Below, one piece after another: positions 41,419-49,840 of a DNA stretch of 64,000 nucleotides (position 1 is its first letter; every line of letters begins with the position of its first letter). The DNA is from 55-13 sp964501275 (lineage in GTDB: Bacteria; Armatimonadota; Fimbriimonadia; Fimbriimonadales; Fimbriimonadaceae). Position numbers and translations under genes: made by a program. The stretch is taken from positions 1 through 64,000 of the forward strand of contig CAZCSP010000012.1 in the NCBI GenBank assembly GCA_964501275.1. Direction: 5' to 3'. Below the pieces are notes generated by a model. That model had not been told where the DNA came from. It saw nothing but the letters and a program-made list of their open reading frames with translations, and did no database searches.

Positions 41419-42180
41419 CTAAACCTTCCGCATACTCACAGTTTCTTGGCCGAACCCCAGGCGTTCGTAGAATCCCTGTTTGAACGTAAACAGATACACA
41501 AACGCGCCGGGGGAGGCTTCGTGGACCAGGTTCAAGGTTTCTTTCATGATGGCTTCGCCGATGCGTTGGCCCTGCCATTCGGGCTTAACCGCCACATCCC
41601 AAACGCTGAACCAGCCGGGAGCGTCCCACATGATCCTGGCGGCTCCGACCGCTTCGCCCTCGGGGGAAAGCGCGACCACTCCCTGCCAAGTGTTCTCCAG
41701 AATGGTCGCCGGAATGCCGTCCTGGTAGAAGATCTTTCCGGCTACCTCGGCAAACTCCTCGGCAGTCGGTTTGCGGCAGACAACCTGTACGCCTTCGGGA
41801 AACGCACGCGACTTAGCTACGGGTTGCGATGGAGGTCCCGCAAGGCGCAGATGGTATCCATTGAGGTCTTCGACGACATACTCCCTCACGTCCCAAGGCT
41901 TGTTTTCGATGGGCGAGACGATCTTGGCGCCACGTTCCTGATGCTTTTCATAGAGATCGTCCACGTCCTCAACCTTAAACCAATGCTGATGTCCCTGGAC
42001 CTTCGCCGCCAGGTCGGGTTGGAGGCAGAACATCATCGACACATTCCCCAAAGACACCGACCCAAAAGTCGGCGGCTCGCCCCAGGTCCAAGACGACTCG
42101 AACCCGAGAACATCCTTGTAGTAGCCGATCGTGGCCAGAATGTCCGCCGCCGCAAAGATAGGAGTGGAACCAGTGATCAT
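41419..42180 (-). CDS. VOC (glyoxalase-like) - GNAT acetyltransferase fusion
   Basis: A 253-residue fusion. Residues about 1-115 form a VOC/bleomycin-resistance domain (YYKDVLGFESSW, MMFCLQPD, HQHWFKVEDVDDLYEKH, VVEDLNGYHLRLAG); residues about 130-253 a GNAT domain with the acetyl-CoA loop VKPEWQGQRIGEAIM and a C-terminal GFYERLGF. Single proteins of each family are common, this joining is unusual. It may modify or sequester a small toxic compound; unproven. TAGGAT is 6 bases before the ATG (leaderless). Confidence 0.85.
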   Translation of the reverse strand: MITGSTPIFAAADILATIGYYKDVLGFESSWTWGEPPTFGSVSLGNVSMMFCLQPDLAAKVQGHQHWFKVEDVDDLYEKHQERGAKIVSPIENKPWDVREYVVEDLNGYHLRLAGPPSQPVAKSRAFPEGVQVVCRKPTAEEFAEVAGKIFYQDGIPATILENTWQGVVALSPEGEAVGAARIMWDAPGWFSVWDVAVKPEWQGQRIGEAIMKETLNLVHEASPGAFVYLFTFKQGFYERLGFGQETVSMRKV

Positions 42181-42242
42181 CCCGTTATCCTACATCCAAA
42201 AAGGCTCGGTATTTACCAGTCCCCCAAGGTAAACTCTCCACT

Positions 42243-42575
42243 ATGCCCACCTGGAAAGAAGGGGATCGAGTGCGTGTGGTGGCCCGTGAGGTTACCGATG
42301 AAGACAAGAAGTCGAACCGCTATTACAGCCACATGGCGGGGCTGGTCGGGACGATCCAAAACATCTACAGCGACACCGAAATCGCCGTCAAGATCGACAC
42401 GGAGTTCATGACGCCGATCACGGCGGACGTACAGCGGGAGGCCACCCTCCGAATGCGCGAGAAATTCGCCAACAACATCTCCGAGGAGCAACGCAAGCAG
42501 CTTTCCAAAGAGGAACTTGAGTTCGAGGCTCACTACGTCCAACTCGTCCAAAGCAAGGACCTGGAGAAAGTCTGA
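42243..42575 (+). CDS. Small SH3/KOW-like protein
   Basis: A 110-residue protein: an N-terminal beta barrel (GDRVRVVAREVTDEDKKS, then MAGLVGTIQNIYSD and IAVKIDTEF) reminiscent of KOW/L21e-like modules, and a charged C-terminal helix (EEQRKQLSKEELEFEAHY). It overlaps yajQ by one base (TGATG), so the two are coupled. TAAACT lies 7 bases before the ATG. Role likely RNA- or ribosome-related by analogy; unproven. Confidence 0.72.
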   Translation: MPTWKEGDRVRVVAREVTDEDKKSNRYYSHMAGLVGTIQNIYSDTEIAVKIDTEFMTPITADVQREATLRMREKFANNISEEQRKQLSKEELEFEAHYVQLVQSKDLEKV

Positions 42576-43072
42576 TGGCCGCCGCTGAATTCTCTTTCGA
42601 CATCGTTTCGCGCGTGGACCAGATGGAGGTCAAAAACGCGATCGACCAGGCTCAGAAGGAGCTTCACAACAGATACGATCTCAAGGGCACCAAGGCCGAG
42701 ATCGTGGCGGAGAAGGACGACGTCAAGGTCATCGGCGACGACGAGTTCCGCCTGGACCAGGTGAAGGACATCGTCTTCTCCAAGCTCATCAAGCGAGGCA
42801 TCGACTCCCGCCAAATCGAGTGGGGCAAAGTAGAGCCAGGGGCGGGCATCTCCGTCCACTGCAAGCTCACCTTCAAAGCCGGCATCGCCCAAGACAAGGC
42901 CAAAGAGCTGACCAAACTCATCCGAGACAACAAAGCCCTCAAAGTCAATTCGCAGATTCAGGGCGATGAAGTCAGGGTTTCCAGTAAAAGCAAAGACGAT
43001 CTTCAAAAAGCCATGGCGTTCGTAAAAGGCCTGACGCTGGACTACCCGGTCAACTTTGTGAATTTCCGGTAG
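42575..43072 (+). CDS. yajQ: YajQ family cyclic-di-GMP/nucleotide-binding protein
   Basis: A 165-residue YajQ (two ferredoxin-like halves). Diagnostic segments: FSFDIVSRVDQMEVKNAID, NRYDLKGTKAEI, DSRQIEWGKVEP and the closing NFVNFR. In some bacteria YajQ proteins bind cyclic di-GMP and act with a LysR regulator; in others the role is unclear. Its presence alongside a cyclase gene in the window is suggestive only. Coupled to the preceding SH3/KOW gene. Confidence 0.93.
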   Translation: MAAAEFSFDIVSRVDQMEVKNAIDQAQKELHNRYDLKGTKAEIVAEKDDVKVIGDDEFRLDQVKDIVFSKLIKRGIDSRQIEWGKVEPGAGISVHCKLTFKAGIAQDKAKELTKLIRDNKALKVNSQIQGDEVRVSSKSKDDLQKAMAFVKGLTLDYPVNFVNFR

Positions 43073-43100
43073 AAACTGGGTGTGAGGTGTGGCTTGTGGA

Positions 43101-43189
43101 ATGTGGCCTGTGGGGGTGGTTAATCTGACCGACCTGTCCGATTTGCCCTACATTGGCCACACATACATCTCACAAGTCACAGGCCACAT
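43101..43189. repeat. 12-base inverted repeats before queG
   Basis: ATGTGGCCTGTG (43101-43112) and CACAGGCCACAT (43178-43189) are perfect complements about 65 bases apart, in the short gap between yajQ and queG. Style resembles the element at 16920-17046, although the sequence differs. Confidence 0.5.
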
Positions 43190-43195
43190 CCTCCC

Positions 43196-44143
43196 ATGTC
43201 CCCCGCCCTCAAGTCCCAAGCACTCTCCCTGGGCTTCGACCTGGTAGGGATATGTAGCGTGCAAGAGCCCCCTCACCACGCCGAATACGTGGGCTGGGTC
43301 GCCAAAGGGTCGCACGGCACAATGGACTACCTAAAAGGCCACATTCCGCTCAAACAAGACCCCCGAAGCCTCCTACACTCCGCTCGATCCATCATCGTCG
43401 TCGGCCTCAACTACAACCAACCCAATCCCCACCGTCCCGGCTACCCCAGAATCGCCCGCTATGCCCTTGGCCGGGACTATCACAAGGTCCTGAGAGGCAA
43501 GCTCAAACGCCTTCAGGCGTGGCTCCAGGATCAATACCCCGATAGCGAGCACCGGGCCTGCGTCGATTCGGCCCCGATCATGGAACGCGACTTCGCCCAA
43601 CTCGCGGGTCTTGGCTGGTTTGGGAAGAACACCATGCTCATCAACTCCCAGCGCGGAAGTTGGTTCTTCCTCGGCGTCTTACTCACCTCGATCGAGTTGG
43701 AGCCGGATGCCCCCGCGATCGGCGGCTGTGGAACCTGCCGAGCCTGCATCGACGCCTGCCCCACTGGCGCCATCGTCCAGCAAGACGGCCGATGGCAGGT
43801 CGATGCGACCCGGTGCATCAGCTACCTCACCATCGAGCATCGAGGCGAGATCGAACCTGAACTGGCGGAAGGCATCGGCGAGTGGACGTTCGGCTGCGAC
43901 GTCTGCCAAGACGTCTGCCCCTTCAACCATGCCCGCGAATCCCAACCCCTCCGCGCCGCCCCAACCCAAACCCCCGACTTCCTCGCCAAAAGAACCTGGC
44001 CCTCACTTCGCGAACTAGTGGTCTTGAATGAAGAGGACTGGGACCACCTCACCCAGGGAAGTCCCGTGCGCCGAACCGGCCTAGCAGGCATCCAGCGCAA
44101 CGCCCGGGTCAACCTTTACAAAGCGGGAACGCCTGATTGTTAG
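43196..44143 (+). CDS. queG: Epoxyqueuosine reductase
   Basis: A 315-residue QueG, cobalamin- and 4Fe-4S-dependent enzyme that converts epoxyqueuosine to queuosine in tRNA. Both cluster motifs are intact: C178xxC181xxC184xxxC188 (CGTCRACIDACP) and C234xxC237xxxC241 (CDVCQDVCP). The SAPIMERDFAQLAGLGWFGKNTMLI block is typical. Slightly shorter than some homologues, which carry an extra HEAT domain. tRNA-Gln encoded at 49743 is not a queuosine target; targets have GUN anticodons. Confidence 0.95.
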   Translation: MSPALKSQALSLGFDLVGICSVQEPPHHAEYVGWVAKGSHGTMDYLKGHIPLKQDPRSLLHSARSIIVVGLNYNQPNPHRPGYPRIARYALGRDYHKVLRGKLKRLQAWLQDQYPDSEHRACVDSAPIMERDFAQLAGLGWFGKNTMLINSQRGSWFFLGVLLTSIELEPDAPAIGGCGTCRACIDACPTGAIVQQDGRWQVDATRCISYLTIEHRGEIEPELAEGIGEWTFGCDVCQDVCPFNHARESQPLRAAPTQTPDFLAKRTWPSLRELVVLNEEDWDHLTQGSPVRRTGLAGIQRNARVNLYKAGTPDC

Positions 44144-44482
44144 ATTATCGGAAGTCGTATTCGAACTCGCCTATAATCTAGCGCCCCACGTTGAGGCGAA
44201 ATGCCATTGGGATGAAAGCTCTTTGTACCTTGGTGGTTCATGCAGATGCCGATTGGAAGCACCTCTCAAGAATGCCAAAACGCCTTGTCTGCCTTGTAGC
44301 CGCCGCAAGAGTGTGGCTGAGCTACAGGTTGGATCCAACTGCAAGTTGGCCGATCTGGAGATCAGCGGTCCATCTAACACTACAAGCTTCCTAACGGGCG
44401 GGACGCCGGTGCTCCCAAGAGAATGTGAAGCGATTCTTCCTTTCCATGCGTCAAACCCGATAGCAAAGGAGATATTTAAGGC
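44144..44482. other. 339-base gap with a promoter and a dispersed repeat
   Basis: TATAAT at about 44173-44178 would start a long leader for the DUF4139 gene. The segment around 44300-44373 shares its order of motifs with the repeat at 35672-35815. No gene with support is visible. Confidence 0.5.
44349..44373. repeat. Dispersed hairpin repeat, single right arm
   Basis: Contains GCCGATCTGGAGATCAGCGG followed by TCCAT, the same orientation as the right arm of the 35672-35815 element. Confidence 0.65.
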
Positions 44483-45904
44483 ATGATTTGGAATATGGCA
44501 TTGGGCGCGGTTTTGGCGAGTTCGGCCCCGACCGGGACGGAGATCACGATTTACAACCAGGGTTTTGGCCTGGTGAAAGAAAGTCGGCAGTTCAACCTTA
44601 GGGTGGGTCGGCAGAATGTGACGGTGGAGGATGTGGCGGCGATGATCGAGCCATCGAGCGTGGGCATCAAGAGCCTCACCGATCCCAATTCGTTCGAGGT
44701 GTTGGAGCAGAACTACCAATACGACCTGATCAACCCGTTGGCGATCTTAAACAAGTCGGTCGGCAAGCGCGTCCGCTTGATCCGCACGATCGGACAGCAA
44801 CGCGACGTCTTGGACGGCGTCCTCATGAGTTCACCGACGGCGATGGTGGGGACTCCGGGCGGCGGGTCGCAGAACACTTACAACGGCATGGTCATCCGCA
44901 CCGACGACGGACGGATCATCCTCGATCCCACCGGAGAGGTCGAGGTGACCTCCATCCCCGACGGCCTCATCTCCAAACCGACTCTGCTGTGGGATATCAA
45001 TGCGACCAAAGCAGGGCAGAACCAGGTTGAACTCAGTTATCTCACCCAGGGGATTAGCTGGAACGCGGACTATGTGTTCACCTTGGACGGCGAAGGTCGA
45101 GGCGACCTGAAGGGATGGGTGACGGTCAATAACCAATCCGGGGCAACTTATCAGGAGGCCAAGCTGAAGTTGCTGGCAGGGGACGTGCAAAGGGCTCAGC
45201 CTGCCCTCCGCGCTCCCGGAGGTCGTGGTGGTGGAGCGGTGATGGAGATGAAGGCGGACGCCGGGTTTGCCGAAGAAGCGTTCTTCGAATACCACCTCTA
45301 CACCTTGCAACGCCCCGCTACTATCCGCAACCGGGAGATCAAGCAACTCTCGCTCTTGGAAGGCAAGGGCGTGAAAGTGGAGAAGAAGCTCATTATCGAC
45401 GCCCTTCGAAATTTCGGCCAGTTCTATCCCAGTGAAGGCGAGGTCGGCACGGGCAACATCAAGCCGATGGTTCGGGTTGAGTTTGTGAACTCCAAAGAGA
45501 ACAATCTCGGGATGCCGCTTCCGCAAGGGAAGGTCAAGGTTTATCAGCGCGACAAGTCCGGGTCGGTGCAGATGCTGGGCGAAGACAATATAGAGCACAC
45601 GCCCAAGGACGAGAAGCTCTCCTTATTCGTGGGCCGATCATTCGACGTGGTCGCCAATCGCAAGCGGACGAACTACCGACGGATCAATAACACCACCTTT
45701 GAGCAGACCTTCGAGATCGAAGTCCGAAATCGAAAAGAAACGCCCGAGACGGTCTACGTCATGGAGCGGCACTTCTTCGATTGGCGCATCACCGCCGAGT
45801 CGATGAAGTCGGAGAAGCTGGACGCGAACACCGCGCAGTATGTGCTGAATCTCAAAGCCGGAGAGGTTCAGAAGGTGACATACACGGTGCGAACACAGTG
45901 GTGA
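44483..45904 (+). CDS. DUF4139 domain protein
   Basis: A 473-residue protein of the DUF4139 family. Recognisable segments: TIYNQGFGLVKESRQ near the start, the core QVELSYLTQGISWNADYVF, and the late GRSFDVVANRKRTNY, FEIEVRNRKETPETV and the final VQKVTYTVRTQW, a beta-sandwich type ending. The N-terminus (MIWNMALGAVLASSA) may be a weak export signal. Family function is unknown; proteins often look like surface or extracytoplasmic adhesin-like structures. Downstream is a short repeat and a convergent unknown gene. Confidence 0.85.
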   Translation: MIWNMALGAVLASSAPTGTEITIYNQGFGLVKESRQFNLRVGRQNVTVEDVAAMIEPSSVGIKSLTDPNSFEVLEQNYQYDLINPLAILNKSVGKRVRLIRTIGQQRDVLDGVLMSSPTAMVGTPGGGSQNTYNGMVIRTDDGRIILDPTGEVEVTSIPDGLISKPTLLWDINATKAGQNQVELSYLTQGISWNADYVFTLDGEGRGDLKGWVTVNNQSGATYQEAKLKLLAGDVQRAQPALRAPGGRGGGAVMEMKADAGFAEEAFFEYHLYTLQRPATIRNREIKQLSLLEGKGVKVEKKLIIDALRNFGQFYPSEGEVGTGNIKPMVRVEFVNSKENNLGMPLPQGKVKVYQRDKSGSVQMLGEDNIEHTPKDEKLSLFVGRSFDVVANRKRTNYRRINNTTFEQTFEIEVRNRKETPETVYVMERHFFDWRITAESMKSEKLDANTAQYVLNLKAGEVQKVTYTVRTQW

Positions 45905-45915
45905 GATCGTGACAT

Positions 45916-45972
45916 CGCTGAATCGCGGAAAATGTACGATCCTACGATTCAGCGATTCAGCGATTCAGCGAT
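45916..45972. repeat. Octamer tandem repeat and inverted repeat
   Basis: CGATTCAG is repeated three times in tandem (45945-45968) plus CGAT, and CGCTGAATCG at 45916-45925 is its inverse, giving a strong hairpin. Located between convergent genes, it may work as a two-way terminator; no U-tract. Confidence 0.7.
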
Positions 45973-45976
45973 AAAA

Positions 45977-46978
45977 CTACGTCGCCGCCCCGACCAACAT
46001 GCTCTGCCACTGCTCGTTCAGCCACCGCGCACGGGTTCCCATGTCGTGGGCCATTTCGGCGAGGGCGCCGGGGGCGTAGGAGATGTTGGGGAGGAAGCAG
46101 TCGAAGGCGAGGTCGATGCCTCGGCAGCAATAGGAGCCGACGTCGTGGCACCAGTTCCACTCTCTGCGCTCCATCTCGTTCAGGTGGAGGGCGAGGTGGG
46201 CCATGTTTTGGGCTTGCATATTGAGCGGGATGACGAGTCGGAACGCAAGGCCGTTGCCGAGGGTGGGATGCGGCTCTTCAGTCGTCACCAGAAGCTTTAC
46301 CGTACTACCAGGCGCACTATGGTGCCACTCGAACTCCCCTTCTAGGTGAGTCGAATCGTTGGTCGTGCACTTGACGCTGATGCGACGGATCGCTTGGCGG
46401 GCGTCCTCCCACTCCTCCACCTCAACCCACTTGCTGGGCTGAACACCCCAGGGCTTGAAGAACCGTTCGTCAGCCTCCACCATTGGATGGGCGTGTTCGC
46501 GCATTCCCGCGATCGGATGGATCGACGTTGCGGCTGTGATGTTCAACTCCTCAGCCAGACGCTTCGCGGTGTGTTGCGCTTCGCTGAGTTGCAGACCGAC
46601 TGCTCCCAGGAAGACCCGCTTCACCCACTCCTCGTTGTCGTAGCTGGCGTACATACTGCAATGAAGTTTGAACGTGTCCTTCTCCGAGTCGTAGGTGAGG
46701 GCGCTGAAAGTGGCGTCGGCCATCATGCGCAGGAGGGGCAGTTCACAGGCTCCGGGATGCCCATCCGTCTTCAGCAACTCGATCTCGGAGTGCAGACGGA
46801 AGTAGTTGGACATATTGTGGAAGATGCCTAAGTCAGAGGAGATGCTCTGTGCGTAGTCGCCCGCCCACCAAGTGAACCCCCGGCCATGATCCAGGCGGAA
46901 CTTCTCTTCGACCTTCAGGGAGTCGTGAACGTGCGCAACAAGCGAAAGGCCTAAGTCTTCTTTGGTTTGCCAGGGCAT
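45977..46978 (-). CDS. Conserved-looking hypothetical protein
   Basis: A 333-residue cytoplasmic protein (MPWQTKEDLGLSLVAHVHDSL...). It is mixed alpha/beta with many His, Trp and Cys; segments such as WWAGDYAQSISSDLGIFHNMSNYFR and EWNWCHDVGSYCCRGIDLAFDC may hold a metal or ligand site. No family recognised. A strong GGAGGAAG ribosome site lies 8-9 bases before the ATG, unlike most genes here, with TATACT further upstream. Confidence 0.7.
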   Translation of the reverse strand: MPWQTKEDLGLSLVAHVHDSLKVEEKFRLDHGRGFTWWAGDYAQSISSDLGIFHNMSNYFRLHSEIELLKTDGHPGACELPLLRMMADATFSALTYDSEKDTFKLHCSMYASYDNEEWVKRVFLGAVGLQLSEAQHTAKRLAEELNITAATSIHPIAGMREHAHPMVEADERFFKPWGVQPSKWVEVEEWEDARQAIRRISVKCTTNDSTHLEGEFEWHHSAPGSTVKLLVTTEEPHPTLGNGLAFRLVIPLNMQAQNMAHLALHLNEMERREWNWCHDVGSYCCRGIDLAFDCFLPNISYAPGALAEMAHDMGTRARWLNEQWQSMLVGAAT

Positions 46979-47046
46979 TTTTGTAGCTTCCTCCGTTGGA
47001 AGTTACACCACAGTATAGGACAGGTTTTGCCTGTTACACAAATTTT

Positions 47047-47553
47047 CTAGAGCGGACGGCCTGCGCGGCTCTGCCCAAACAGGGTCCAAAAGGCCACAAT
47101 GCTCTTGCCCCGATTGCGCCTCGCACGAACCGTCATCTGAACCTCTGCCGACACCGCCGCCATCACTTCCCGCTTGGTCGGATCGATCTTTTGTTGTTCG
47201 GACTCCAGATAGTGAGCCATCTTCTCCAACTCTCCATCCTGCACCCAGACGCCATAGCAGTCGTCGCACTCATCCAAGACTACGTCGGACGAATACATAT
47301 AGCGGTACGGCGTCAGCCGCTCGTTGCAGACGGGACAAAGTTTTGCCGCCGCCTCCTGAGGCATGACGCTCCGATCAGGGACCGCTTTCTCTTCCAACGT
47401 GTGAAAGCTGAGTTGGTCGCCAATGGATTGGAGCTTCTTTAACTCACCATCATCGAACCAAATCCCGCCGCACTGCGGGCAGTCATCCAGTTGGACCTCG
47501 CGAAAAGACATCTGATCCATCGGGATCCGGCAATCGGGGCAGAGACGGGCCAT
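47047..47553 (-). CDS. Double zinc-ribbon (zf-TFIIB type) protein
   Basis: A 168-residue protein with two zf-TFIIB-like modules: C5xxC8 with C25xxC28 (CPQCGGIWFDDGEL) and C73xxC76 with C96xxC99 (CDDCYGVWVQDGEL). Such proteins are small cytoplasmic zinc proteins of unknown function. A basic tail follows. TAGAAT is 6 bases before the ATG, and the start lies 9 bases after the pheS stop, so it may be transcribed alone or with pheS. Confidence 0.82.
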   Translation of the reverse strand: MARLCPDCRIPMDQMSFREVQLDDCPQCGGIWFDDGELKKLQSIGDQLSFHTLEEKAVPDRSVMPQEAAAKLCPVCNERLTPYRYMYSSDVVLDECDDCYGVWVQDGELEKMAHYLESEQQKIDPTKREVMAAVSAEVQMTVRARRNRGKSIVAFWTLFGQSRAGRPL

Positions 47554-47562
47554 GAGGAAATT

Positions 47563-48567
47563 CTAAGCCATCGCTCGAAATTGTTCAAGGAACCGAAGGT
47601 CGTTCTCCAAGAAGTGCCTCAAGTCGTCCACGCCATAGGCCATCATGGGAATCCGCTCGACGCCCAGCCCGAAGGCGAATCCGCTATACCGCTCGGTGTC
47701 GATTCCGTACCGCTCCAGGATGTTGGGATGGATCAGCCCCGCCCCGCCAAGCTCCACCCACCGGCCGTTAAACAGCTTCGGCGAGGAGATGGCGTAGTCC
47801 ACGCCGGGCTCCACGAACGGGAAGAAGTCGGGGCGGAAGCGGACGGTAACCTCGTCGCCAAACATCGCGCGGGCAAACGCACCAAGGGTTCCCTTCAAGT
47901 GCGCCATCGAGATGCCCTCATCGATCATGAAGCAGTCCACCTGGTGGAAGGTGTGGGAGTGGGTGCGATCTACGGCCTCGTTGCGGTAGGTTCTGCCGAC
48001 CGTGAACACCCTCAGCGGCGGCTTGGTGGTCTCGAACACCCGCCCCTGCAAGGCCGTGCATTGGGTCCTCAGGACATGCTGGTCGTCGATGTAGAACGTA
48101 TCCTGCTCGTCCATCGCCGGATGGTCGGGGGGGTAGTTGAGGGCGTCGAAGTTGTACTTGAACTCCTCCAACTCCGGCGACTCCTGGTACACAAACCCCA
48201 TTCCGCCCAAGACGCGCTTGATCTTGTTGGTGGTGAGTTGGAGGACGTGCTCGTAGCCAATCCGAGTCGGCCTTCCCGGCATGGTCACATCGATCCGCTC
48301 CGCCTCGAACTGGGCCGCCTGCTCGCCGGACTTGAGTTCCTCGGTCCGCTGCTCAATGAGAGTTTGCAGCCGAGCCTTGGCCTCGTTCACCTTCGCGCCA
48401 AACGTCGGTTTTTCCTCAGGAGGAAGCTGGCCGATCTGTCTCAGAAGCCCGGTGTACTGCCCGTTCTTGCCCAGATACTGGATTTCCAGTTCCCGGAGGC
48501 GGACGGTAGAGGTTGCCTCCTGAACCTCGGAGGTTGCCTGCAATTCAAGCTGTTGGATGGAGTCCAT
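47563..48567 (-). CDS. pheS: Phenylalanine-tRNA ligase alpha subunit
   Basis: A 334-residue PheS from the ATG at 48567 (an upstream TTG at 48576 is less likely). An N-terminal coiled-coil tRNA-binding arm is followed by the class II core: GRTYRNEAVDRTHSHTFHQVDC (motif 2), the PFVEPGVDYAISSP segment and the C-terminal GFAFGLGVERI (motif 3). The beta-subunit gene pheT normally follows directly; here a zinc-ribbon gene does, so pheT must be elsewhere. PheS-PheT form the alpha2beta2 enzyme. Confidence 0.95.
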   Translation of the reverse strand: MDSIQQLELQATSEVQEATSTVRLRELEIQYLGKNGQYTGLLRQIGQLPPEEKPTFGAKVNEAKARLQTLIEQRTEELKSGEQAAQFEAERIDVTMPGRPTRIGYEHVLQLTTNKIKRVLGGMGFVYQESPELEEFKYNFDALNYPPDHPAMDEQDTFYIDDQHVLRTQCTALQGRVFETTKPPLRVFTVGRTYRNEAVDRTHSHTFHQVDCFMIDEGISMAHLKGTLGAFARAMFGDEVTVRFRPDFFPFVEPGVDYAISSPKLFNGRWVELGGAGLIHPNILERYGIDTERYSGFAFGLGVERIPMMAYGVDDLRHFLENDLRFLEQFRAMA

Positions 48568-48614
48568 GGAAGTCAAATAGGGTACCCGCCATCTAGCTGC
48601 ATCCCCTCTTCGGC

Positions 48615-49700
48615 CTACACAACCTCCAGTTCCACGCTTGGCTCTTCATTGAAACTGTAGCAGTCCCCTTCACGAGACATGGCGATGTTCTCGATACGAA
48701 CCCCGAATTCACCCGGGAGGTAGATTCCCGGCTCGATACTGAAGCAGTTGCCCGGCTCCAAAACAAAATCGCTTCCTGGCGTGATGTTCGGCGATTCATG
48801 TCCTCTCATCCCGATCCCGTGGCCGGTGCGATGCACGAAATACTTGCCATAGCCCGCATCTTCGATCACCTTGCGAGTGGCAGCGTCCACGCTCCCCGAC
48901 GTGGCTCCCGCCTTTGCCGCTTCCCGACCCGCCATGTGCGCTTGGTGGACAACTCGGTACACCTCTTGAGCCTTCTCCGATGCGTCGCCGATGGCCACAA
49001 CCCGGGTGATGTCGCTTTGGTAGCCGCCCAGATTGCAGCCAAAATCCAGGATTACGACGTCGCCTTCTTTGAGTAGAGTGTCGTCGCTGAGGTGGTGCGG
49101 CTCGGCCCCGTTGGCCCCGGCGGCGACGATGGCGAATGTCGGCTTGCCGCCCAGGTTGGCCATCGCTTCCGATAGCATCCTGCCGACTTCAACCTCGGTC
49201 TGTCCGGCTTTGATCCTGGGCTTCACTTGGCGATAAGCCTCGTCGGCGATATTTGCCGCCCGTTGCATTAGTTCGAGTTCCAGACCGTCTTTGCGGCGCG
49301 TCAGTTGGGAGATGATCTCGTCGCCCGCCTTAAACAGGGCGGCAGGGAGGGCGTCTTGCAGGGCCAAGAGGATGTCCGCCCGCATCTCATTGTCCACCGC
49401 GATCCTCCCTGCTTTGAGACCCCAGTCTTCGGCTAGTTCCGCGACATGGAGAAGAGGGGCTTCGCCATCCGTCCAGGGCCGCACATCTTGGATGCCCACC
49501 CGTTTGGCTTGGTTGGCGGTGAGAGCGGGGCAAATCAGGCGCACCTGGCCATCAGCGTGGATCGCCATCAGAAGCAGACGCTCATGCCCATCCTCGAAGA
49601 GCCCCGCCAGGTAGCCCATGGTGATCGGGGTGCAGGCCAGATAGGCATCGAACCCCTCGGTCGAGAGGGTTTGGGCAAGTCGCGATAGGCGTTCAGTCAT
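48615..49700 (-). CDS. M24 family aminopeptidase P / Xaa-Pro dipeptidase
   Basis: A 361-residue creatinase-fold peptidase. N-terminal domain about 1-130; catalytic domain with metal ligands in VVILDFGCNLGGYQSDITR (Asp pair), HRTGHGIGMRGHE (His), LEPGNCFSIEPGIY (Glu) and GVRIENIAM (Glu). Family enzymes release an N-terminal residue before proline or cleave Xaa-Pro dipeptides. TAGAAT is 7 bases before the ATG, with AGGGG between, so either leaderless or a poor ribosome site; it is divergent from the tRNA-Gln promoter. Confidence 0.93.
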   Translation of the reverse strand: MTERLSRLAQTLSTEGFDAYLACTPITMGYLAGLFEDGHERLLLMAIHADGQVRLICPALTANQAKRVGIQDVRPWTDGEAPLLHVAELAEDWGLKAGRIAVDNEMRADILLALQDALPAALFKAGDEIISQLTRRKDGLELELMQRAANIADEAYRQVKPRIKAGQTEVEVGRMLSEAMANLGGKPTFAIVAAGANGAEPHHLSDDTLLKEGDVVILDFGCNLGGYQSDITRVVAIGDASEKAQEVYRVVHQAHMAGREAAKAGATSGSVDAATRKVIEDAGYGKYFVHRTGHGIGMRGHESPNITPGSDFVLEPGNCFSIEPGIYLPGEFGVRIENIAMSREGDCYSFNEEPSVELEVV

Positions 49701-49722
49701 GCCCCTGATTCTATCCCAGCGG

Positions 49723-49728
49723 TATAAT
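49723..49728 (+). promoter_or_regulatory. -10 box of the tRNA-Gln gene
   Basis: Consensus TATAAT 14 bases before the tRNA 5' end; transcription would start about 7 bases upstream of the mature tRNA. Confidence 0.7.
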
Positions 49729-49742
49729 CACAGACCCCTCGC

Positions 49743-49816
49743 TGGCGGATCGTCTAATGGCAGGACACCGGTTTTTGGTGCCGTACGTCTAGGTTCGAAT
49801 CCTAGTCCGCCAGCCA
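49743..49816 (+). tRNA. tRNA-Gln (anticodon TTG), CCA encoded
   Basis: A 74-base tRNA: acceptor stem TGGCGGA pairs with TCCGCCA, discriminator G, encoded CCA at 49814-49816, D-arm with AATGGCAGG, anticodon loop TTTTGGT with TTG, T-arm GGTTCGAATCC. The anticodon stem has one mismatched C-T pair at the outer position and a T-G pair at the inner one, slightly unusual but compatible with function. Confidence 0.95.
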
Positions 49817-49840
49817 ATTTCTATTTTAAGGGTGGCTACT

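Noticed and set aside
45945..45972. CRISPR array
   Set aside because: Three adjoining octamers without spacers; no cas genes in the window.
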